A stretch of 64,000 nt of DNA from Brachynemurus nebulosus. Its lineage: Eukaryota > Arthropoda > Insecta > Neuroptera > Myrmeleontidae. The notes under the pieces were generated by a model that did no database searches, was not told the origin of the DNA, and was given only the letters and a program-made list of their open reading frames with translations. The position numbers and the translations under genes were made by a program. The first letter of the stretch is position 1. Each line of letters starts with the position of its first letter. The stretch covers positions 26,002,598-26,066,597 of the forward strand of contig JAPWDM010000008.1 in the NCBI GenBank assembly GCA_035578155.1, in the 5' to 3' direction. Of the stretch, positions 27,864-64,000 are shown one piece after another.

Positions 27864-28407
27864 GTCCACAATTTGATCTATCCTTTTTTAACACAATTTT
27901 ATTCCAGTAGTAAGGTTTTCAAATAATTACTGTCAAAATATAATATTGATAATAAAATTTTACTTTTTTGGGAAGAAACTGCAAAATTTTGAAAAAAAGA
28001 AAGTGGTATTCGCTTTATTTTCAAAATACGTACGTATACAAATTATGTCCTGCAATAATTATAGTCGCATTTGCTTAATAATAAAAATTGACATATTATA
28101 TTCCTTAAATCTCACCCGTCTCACCCTGTTACCTGCTTCAAGAAAAATGCCTACAAACTCCCTTTATGCTTAGCCTAGTAGTTTAATACAATAGTATTCA
28201 TTGGTCTGTGGTTAAGGTGCATTATGGTGTGTCTTAGCTCATAAAATCGTACTACTTGTTTAGATTATTACTTCTTTGTAAACAATCAGATATTAGTAAC
28301 TATACAAAATTTTAATTTTTGCTTAGTTACAGAAAACTAACAAGCTAAATAGTAGTGCAATTTTATAAGGTTAAGATGCAACTTTATAATAAAAAGATTT
28401 TTTTTAA

Positions 28408-28770
28408 TGAGAAATTTTCTCAAAATATGTAGCAATCTGTCACCAGGGCGGCGACACAGGTATTTGGGATAATATCTCTATGATCAAGATATAAATTTAA
28501 CCAACCAAAAATCATCTGTTAATTCCACTTTAGCAACAAAATTTTCCAATTCGGTTACCTAGGAATATTGTTTATTTTTTAGAAATTAATATTTCAACTA
28601 TAGAGATATATTTTCGAATAACCCGTATCGCCGCCCTGGTGTTAAACAATTTTCTTATGCGGTTACATAGCAATTTTTAAATTAAAATTTCAATCATAGA
28701 GATGTAGTCCCAATCTACCTGTGTCGCCGCTTTGGTGTCAACCTGTTACATATTTTGAGAAAATGGCTCA
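28408..28770. mobile_element. 363-bp inverted-repeat element
   Basis: TGAGAAATTTTCTCAAAATA at 28408 is mirrored by TATTTTGAGAAAATGGCTCA at 28751-28770. Arms include ATGTAGCAATCTGTCACC, GGCGGCGACACAGGTA and ATCTCTATGAT. A half copy is at 8811-9000. No TSD was resolved. Confidence 0.75.
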
Positions 28771-29159
28771 TTGCGGCTACATTCGACAAAATTTTATCAG
28801 TACATACTGGTCATAATGGGTTAACTACAAATTTAATTTAATCAAGTTGCTATAAATAATCACAAATACACTTTCAAAATAGTTTCGGTTATTTTGTTTT
28901 ACTTCCTTTCAATCGTAAAAAACTAAAAAAAGTTTTTATTTGTAAAATTTTAATGAATGCATAATGGATACGTATAAGCAACAGCTTTATGATATCGATC
29001 AAAGATATTATATACCTAAAGTGGAAAAAACAGCAATGCCCGTGAAAGTAAGTGCTCGATAAAAAAAGAAGGAAAACCGTGGTGGTATTGACATCCTTGT
29101 TTAATTCTATAAGTACAGTCCATAGAGAGTATCGACAGAGCGTACTGCGCATTATTTAA

Positions 29160-29476
29160 CCCTTTTAAACAAACCATATGGTAAAATTTTTTTGTCTCAA
29201 AATGCCGGACTTTTTACTGCCAAGTGATAAGTACAATAGATAAGGCTACAAAAAAATAAAAAGAAAAAAATCAAAGATCCCAACATTAAAAAAGTGAACC
29301 CTAGGAATTTACAAAATATAAATTATACTAAACTATGTTGATAAAATTGAACATTATTTAGAATTATACCGTATTGTCATAGATGGCGGCATCTGTACCA
29401 GTGAATATATACATATGATAGCATTTTGAGCCGCCATATTGCAGGACGAGTTAACTCGTCTTAATCATTTAAAGAG
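29160..29476. mobile_element. piggyBac-like MITE family C, copy 2 (317 bp, TTAA)
   Basis: TTAA (29156-29159) + CCCTTTTAAACAAACC … TTAATCATTTAAAGAG + TTAA (29477-29480). It is exactly as long as copy 1 at 19346-19662 and differs at scattered positions, implying spread from one source. Confidence 0.85.
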
Positions 29477-30037
29477 TTAATAAGGATGGATAAGATGTCA
29501 TAATCTTTTTCCTTTTTTCATCATTTTAGTTAACTTTTCAACTTTAAATATAAAATCTCTTTGGTGTCGACTGATTTAGCTAATCTACACTTTCAATGAA
29601 ACAAAATAACCAAACGCTTATTGTAACTCGTTCACTCCGATGCGTTAAGTTTTAAATAGAACGCATAAGTAGGACAGAAAAATCCAACAGCATGATAGGT
29701 ACATAAATTAACCTACTTATACATTCTACTTATTACTTTGGTGTGAACGAGCTATAATATCTTTACATACTGAAAAATGAAACTAGAATTTTTCAAGAAT
29801 CACAATTATTTTATTATTGTCATAATTTTACGTAATTTTTTTTTTTTACAGTTTTAAAAAAAAATTATATATTTTTTTTATAAATAATTAAATAGCATAA
29901 GAATACTTTTAACTAGTTCACATAAAGTAAGTTGTAGGTGATAAATTAAAAATAGAACGCATAACTAAAACAGAAAAATGCAATAGCGGTATCATCAAGT
30001 CACTATGTATTTTTCGTAAACTATAAGTGGTATAATG

Positions 30038-30577
30038 GTTCATCTACACGACAACAACTTGCTTGCACGTTTAATTTGTACAAATAAGTTTGTATCCAGT
30101 AATTCTTCAAGTAGTTACACTGATTTGTATATAACTGCGACTAAAACGCGGCTTGAACACTACTATCTCCACTAGTGATGGGGATAATTAGTCAGTTAAT
30201 CGGTTTAATCGACAAAATAATTGAACTGATTAATTTTTTCACTGTTTTCGAAAGAGTTACGCAGGTTATACTATTCATGAATTTGATTAATTTAGTCAAC
30301 TAATCAACTATTGTACGCTCGATATTTTCGATTAATGATTAATTTTGTCTAAAAAATAAGTTTAGTCGATTAGTCGACTAACTGTTCCTCGGCTCAACAT
30401 CATTACTGTCTATGCGCACAAGTAAAACTGTGCAAATTTGGTTTGCGCAAGTAAAATCTACAGCAATAGTGACGCAGTACAACTTTTACGCAAGCCGTTC
30501 GATATGTACATGTTTACTTGCACAAATTGGTTTGCACAAGTAAGTCGCTGGTAAAGTTTGACCGTATGGACGGGCCT
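30038..30577. mobile_element. Inverted-repeat element with a nested MITE
   Basis: GGTTCATCTACACGACAACA near 30039 is mirrored by a segment ending GTATGGACGGGCC near 30575. Arms contain CTTGCTTGCAC and its complement. Inside, AGTGATGGGGATAATTAGTC at 30175 pairs with a segment ending CATCATTACT near 30405, apparently a second element. Confidence 0.55.
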
Positions 30578-31023
30578 TAAGTTACCTACCCCATCGTATT
30601 ATTTCTACAGATCACTCAGGTAATTGCACTAATCAATTTTACTCTAATCATTTATCAATTATTATTTTTTTTCTTTGTGAACAAGTTTTTATGATCATTC
30701 AAATCAAAATGGTAAGTAGTAAAGTAATACATAAAATGCATAAGTGGAACAGAAAAATACAAAACCATGCTATTTTATATTTTTCTTCTCTAATTATTAC
30801 TTTTTGCTTATCACTTTGGTGTGAAATTTATAGATAACTAAAAAAAATGCAAAATAAATCTAGTAATTAAGTAAATACCTTCCGACAATTAATTTCGTTT
30901 AGTGAACTTTTAGTTTTATAAATAGCAAACAGGCTCTAACTAGCAATTTGTGTTCATATAGAAAATGGCAGTTATAATAATTTTATTAAGCTTATTAATA
31001 TTAGTACATTTAAATATCAAATG

Positions 31024-31060
<37 letters not shown>

Positions 31061-33386
31061 TTTACAATTTAAATAAAATTTCCATTGTCGTGTAAAAACA
31101 TTATACAATAATTTCTATGTTTACTGTGAATAATAAAGAGGCTGACTAAATTTGAAACCACTGGCCCCAAAACCATTCAACATAAATTTTCGATCAAATT
31201 CAATCAGTCGTTCAAAAAAGAAAAAAAAACAAAAACGTTATAACAGACAAATTCGCAAATAAATGTCTCTTTACTCAAATCGACGCTTTTTATCGTCTTG
31301 TTGTAGGTGAAAATACAATTAATTATTACTTCAGTTTAGCAAATTTGGTATTTTAAATTTTATGAATTTTATAAAAAACTCAGACACACAGCATTCGAAT
31401 ACATGTTGCTGTTTAGTTTTAAAAATTAACTACTACTGATATGTGTAAATGATTTTACTAATAACTACTATTTTAAATGATATCAGAAATATGTAATACT
31501 TTTAATGTAAATTTTAATTATAAACATAGAAATATTTGTAAAATGTAAAAAAGATAATTCTTAAACTTTAAATCATCGAACTTAATATTTTAATTTAGTT
31601 AATAAAATAATTTTTAATAAAAAGTAGATATTAAAAAATATCAGAGACTAGGACGATCTTACGAGAACTAAAAAATAACAGAAATCGATGACTTTCTAAC
31701 GCAACTTGTACCTCAAAAATGATAACTTCTCAGGAAACACAAAAGAACTAAATTTTCATTATTAGACTATTACAAAACACAAAGTAGTATTAAAAATAGT
31801 TCTGTTTTGTTTACGAATTTTTAATTATTTCCATAAGATATGAGACTTTAATCTCAATTTAATGCATAAAATATTTATAAAAAGTATCAGGTTGCGCCAT
31901 CTTTCTTTGATTAATCAAAAGTTACTCGGTTTTGTATCTCGAATTTGTATTCAGACTATTTTAAACTACTTAACAACTTAGTGAAGTTTATATTCTATTA
32001 ATTCCGTGATACAAGTTTGCATTTCTATTAATAATTCATAACTGCAAAGGTTATTGATTATAAATAATAGTCTATTTGAAGTACGAGCAAATTTCAAACA
32101 GATTTACGTGACAATCGGAAAATCGATAAAGTTACTAATGAAGTTGCGTCAGAAGCCAGAAAAAACTTATATTTTTAAATAATCAAGTTATAACTAAAAA
32201 ATAAACAAATTAAAAATGTTTTTCTAGATTTTTAGGTATTTTTGCTAACGTTTTCGAGATCTTCATTCATTGCAAACTTAACCTTAAATACACTCTCGCC
32301 AGAAAGATCAAAATAATACTTTTTTTACTTTGTAATAATCACAGTATATTTAAATTGTTGACAATAATTATTATGTTTCAACTGTCAATCCATCTACTGC
32401 TTTGGTGAAGCAGATGAAAAGAATTATAAGAAAATATTCAATATTCAAAGAACTTTTGTCCGGAAATGAACAACTGGTGTTCTAAGCAATTGTCATAGTT
32501 TTTATAAATATAGTAGTACATAGCAAGCTCGCATTACGTCATCACACGAGATGTGTATAATGACACCCCTCCGTATTTCAAAGCAAATGTGTTTGAGTGT
32601 GTTAGTATGTTGTTTACAATTTAACTCTTACGCGTCTTTTCCATTTTTTACCTGCTGTTATCTTGTGTTAAAAAAACAAACAATGATAAAAATGTGTGAA
32701 TTGAAGTTTTGTCATCTAAATAATAGTCTGTAATAGTCAATTATGCAGATATATAAATCAGAAACATTGACGCCCATGATCTTTGATTTTCTCATTTAAC
32801 AATTTCTCCTCTAACGGGCCCAGTGGATTGTTAAATGAGAGCTTGTTATGTATTTTGCAAAGCAAAATACTTGTTTTATTATTTAGAAATACGGAATATT
32901 GCAAAGTATTACTCAGACCTATTAATATTGTAATTATTGCAAAGTTGATGTAATTTCAATTATGAATTATCACAAAGTACTGTACAAACCAGTTAATTTG
33001 TTTTTTCTTTTATATATCTTTTACAAAGAGAACTGCAAGTTATATCTTTTTATTTCAAATAATTAACTGCAATTTAGAACTCACAATCAAAATTTTGTTA
33101 CATATTCGAGCTACGTTTTGGTATAAGACTTTAATACTATTAATATCAAAAGTAAAAAAAGAGAATTCTTTGCTTCTTCTAATGGGAACACTTTTTTCGC
33201 AGCTACTAAACGATGTTTTTCTACTATTTACACGAATTCTGTTGTACTTTACAAAACATCTTTTATTTAATTTTAGTCTTTTTAACGGACACCAAAGTTT
33301 AATAAAAAGTTCAGGTTGATAATATAGTTAATATATTAAATTTTAGGTACATTGTCATGTGTCAAACTACATAATTAGCTTATGTA
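30578..33386. other. AT-rich intergenic DNA downstream of MRCK
   Basis: No exon, RNA or element ends recognised. A 27-bp (AT)n run is at 31028-31054. Small frames at 32551-32733 and 33095-33319 lack domains and have the composition of random AT-rich DNA. Confidence 0.4.
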
Positions 33387-33392
33387 TTTATT
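33387..33392 (-). promoter_or_regulatory. Possible MRCK poly(A) signal (AATAAA)
   Basis: First canonical AATAAA on the minus strand after the MRCK stop, 540 bp downstream. In such AT-rich DNA a chance match is likely. Confidence 0.25.
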
Positions 33393-33929
33393 ATAACAAT
33401 GTTAAATTTGTTTCCTGACAAATAAGCAAATATCTTTTTTTATACTGAATGAAAATTCTTTTGTAAAAATAATCTCTAACACAAAACAATACTGGTAAGA
33501 TTAAATATAACTAAAGAAATACAGTTATGGCATAAAATTATAAATATTTTTTTGAAATGCCATTTTAATTTGAAACATTTCAATTGCAATAAAAAATAAA
33601 TATTACCATTTTACACAAACATATAAATTAAAATTTTAAAATTTGTCAATATTTATAAAATTATATACATAATTTTCTAAATGTTAATAAATAATATTTA
33701 AGTAGTTAATTAATAAAAAAATTAATTAAATATATACTGTCAAAATAATAAAACATATACATAAAAAATTTAGTCACAATAAATTATATCATTAAATGAA
33801 TATTTTGCACATTTAAAATAAAATTATTATCGAGAAATAATTAGATCTACATGAAAAATCTAGAACTGTCTTGTGTTCATATTATAATAAATGCACTATC
33901 AATTATTATGCATTATCATATGATTTTCT

Positions 33930-62863
<28,934 letters not shown>

Positions 62864-62964
62864 TTAAGTTATATAGAGTCACATCATCAATTTTAGCGAA
62901 TTTTCAAATTGAAAATTCAGCTATTACAGCCACTGTCATGGCGTGACTTCAGCTCGGGACTATA

Positions 62965-63709
62965 CAGTTACGCCTCTGACTACGGACACCTCTCTTAACC
63001 GGACCTCTCCCATAGCCGGACAAATTTTTTATGGCGGTAGCATGCTATACTAAAACCAATGCATTCAGCACTCTCAAGTCTAAGCGGACTCTCTGTTAAC
63101 CGGACACAGACACAATATTTTTTGACGAAGACATATTATTTGGTACATTATTACCTCCATTAACCGGACGCAAATACGTCTAGTGCGTATGTATACCTCT
63201 ATGGGCTAGGTATAATTGTTCATGTTTTAACTTGTTAACAATGATTCTAATGTGACGATGCATTTGTAAACGTTATATTTTTGTATAAATACGTAAATTC
63301 GTTCATAAAACTGATTTGAATTAAAAAATTAAAGAAAATTTTGATTTAAAAAATTAGTTATGAATACTACATTATTTAATGCTATTATTTACTCTACCCC
63401 TGTTAAGCGGACACCTCTGTAAGCCGGACAAATTGCGTGGCACAGAATTCGGTTAACACTTTCAGTCCCATGGCTTCGGCATCTGAAACCAAACAAAACA
63501 TCCCCAGAGGCCGACCGCAATCAATGATTAATTGATTAGTTGGTTACGCATTATGTGTGCGATGTTTATCATCATTCATCACACGGATGTGTTTCTGCTC
63601 ACACAAATACATACGAACACACACTACTCTTTTGGTTTCTATTGCCGGCTTCCGGGGAAGTTTACTATGAAAGTGCTCGGACCTCATAGTGTTAACAGAG
63701 ATTCTACTG
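62965..63709. mobile_element. pogo-like element (TA TSD) inside the (AT)n element
   Basis: CAGTTACGCCTCTGACTACG at 62965 and CAGAGATTCTACTG ending at 63709 are flanked by TA. Internal CCGGACA, TTAACCGGAC and TAAGCGGAC words recur near 62988, 63009, 63082, 63101, 63170, 63405 and 63423. About 505 bp once the nested 63457-63691 element is removed. No transposase. Confidence 0.75.
63457..63691. mobile_element. piggyBac-like MITE family D, short copy (235 bp, TTAA)
   Basis: TTAA (63453-63456) + CACTTTCAGTCCCATGGCTT … GGACCTCATAGTG + TTAA (63692-63695). It equals the 47935-48379 copy minus its middle. It sits inside the right end of the pogo-like element, so it is the youngest layer. Confidence 0.85.

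Positions 63710-63714
<5 letters not shown>

Positions 63715-63802
<88 letters not shown>
63715..63802. repeat. (AT)n microsatellite
   Basis: About 85 bp of AT, flanked by TGTATCAGCACGATAACTCG as in copy 2 (reverse orientation). Confidence 0.95.
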
Positions 63803-63806
<4 letters not shown>

Positions 63807-64000
63807 CAGCACGATAACTCGCGAACGAAACACCCTATTCGTCCTAAAGACGTCCAATATCAGGAACCTCAAGAAAATGTTTTTTTGCCAGAATTTGCCA
63901 AAATTCAAATTTTTCAAAATTTTTTGATACCATGGCAAAGAACGGAAAAATCACATAGGTAAGATATGTTTTTAAACCATTTCTTTAGTAAGCAGATTTT

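Larger units (their letters stand above)
62893..63940 (-). mobile_element. (AT)n-bearing interspersed element (copy 3), interrupted
   Basis: Minus-strand tail (62893-62962: TTTTAGCGAATTTTC, CAGCTATTACAG, TCGGGACTATA) and the block after (AT)n (63803-63940: TGTATCAGCACGATAACTCG, GAACGAAAC, GACGTCCAATATCAGG) match copy 2 in reverse. The 62965-63709 insertion separates them. The outer end may run past 63940. Confidence 0.65.

Noticed and set aside
63532..63938. 131-aa plus-strand and 84-aa minus-strand frames
   Set aside because: They cross a TTAA MITE, a pogo-like end and (AT)n; composite of repeats.

Overview
The window is AT-rich eukaryotic DNA and looks like an insect or close arthropod relative. 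Short exons with GT-AG splice sites are separated by repeat-filled introns. Both recognisable host genes are conserved in animals, and the repeats are typical of arthropods: TTAA, TA, TAA and 8-bp target-site families, a Penelope-type GIY-YIG remnant, and (AT)n blocks up to about 240 bp. The order cannot be fixed from the sequence. No bacterial operon, rRNA, tRNA or CRISPR array was seen.

Both host genes lie on the minus strand. At 12304-16340 is a complete four-exon PPPDE-family cysteine peptidase gene, the DESI2 orthologue (209 aa). At 33930-62837 are 22 exons of an MRCK / Genghis Khan kinase (CDC42BP family). Read 5' to 3', that is from high to low coordinates, they encode: the kinase catalytic and activation loops and C-lobe, a coiled coil, a C1 zinc finger, a PH domain, a CNH domain, a CRIB motif, and a Ser/Pro-rich tail ending in a stop. 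Exon phases join without a break for 1491 residues. The N-terminus and the kinase N-lobe lie beyond the right edge.

The rest is intergenic or intronic DNA built largely from transposon debris. Repeats with clear target-site duplications are: hAT-like (9878-10249 and 26961-27863, 8-bp TSD), PIF/Harbinger-like (18403-19075, 40983-41933 and 46059-46894, TAA TSD), piggyBac-like (11452-11684, 13846-14189, 19346-19662, 29160-29476, 47935-48379, 49270-49471 and 63457-63691, TTAA), and Tc1/mariner or pogo-like (54956-56444, 62965-63709, probably 61402-61731 and 20676-21210). Several long foldback palindromes and a family of (AT)n-bearing interspersed elements are also present. Layers are nested, most clearly at 62893-63940 (a piggyBac-type MITE in a pogo-like element in an (AT)n element), 45925-47648 and 20593-23716.

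Region by region: 1-12.3 kb is intergenic with a MADF-domain relic and MITEs; 12.3-16.3 kb is DESI2; 16.4-33.9 kb is intergenic and repeat-rich; 33.9-62.8 kb is MRCK, whose large introns (5.6 kb at 53.3-58.9 and 9.1 kb at 43.5-52.5) hold the mariner, Penelope, piggyBac and Harbinger remnants; 62.8-64 kb is a further MRCK intron. The two host genes have no evident shared pathway. I found no convincing new gene system. The most unusual items are the 2.2-kb foldback with a paralogous empty site and no TSD, and the Harbinger-type element still carrying a decayed MADF ORF.
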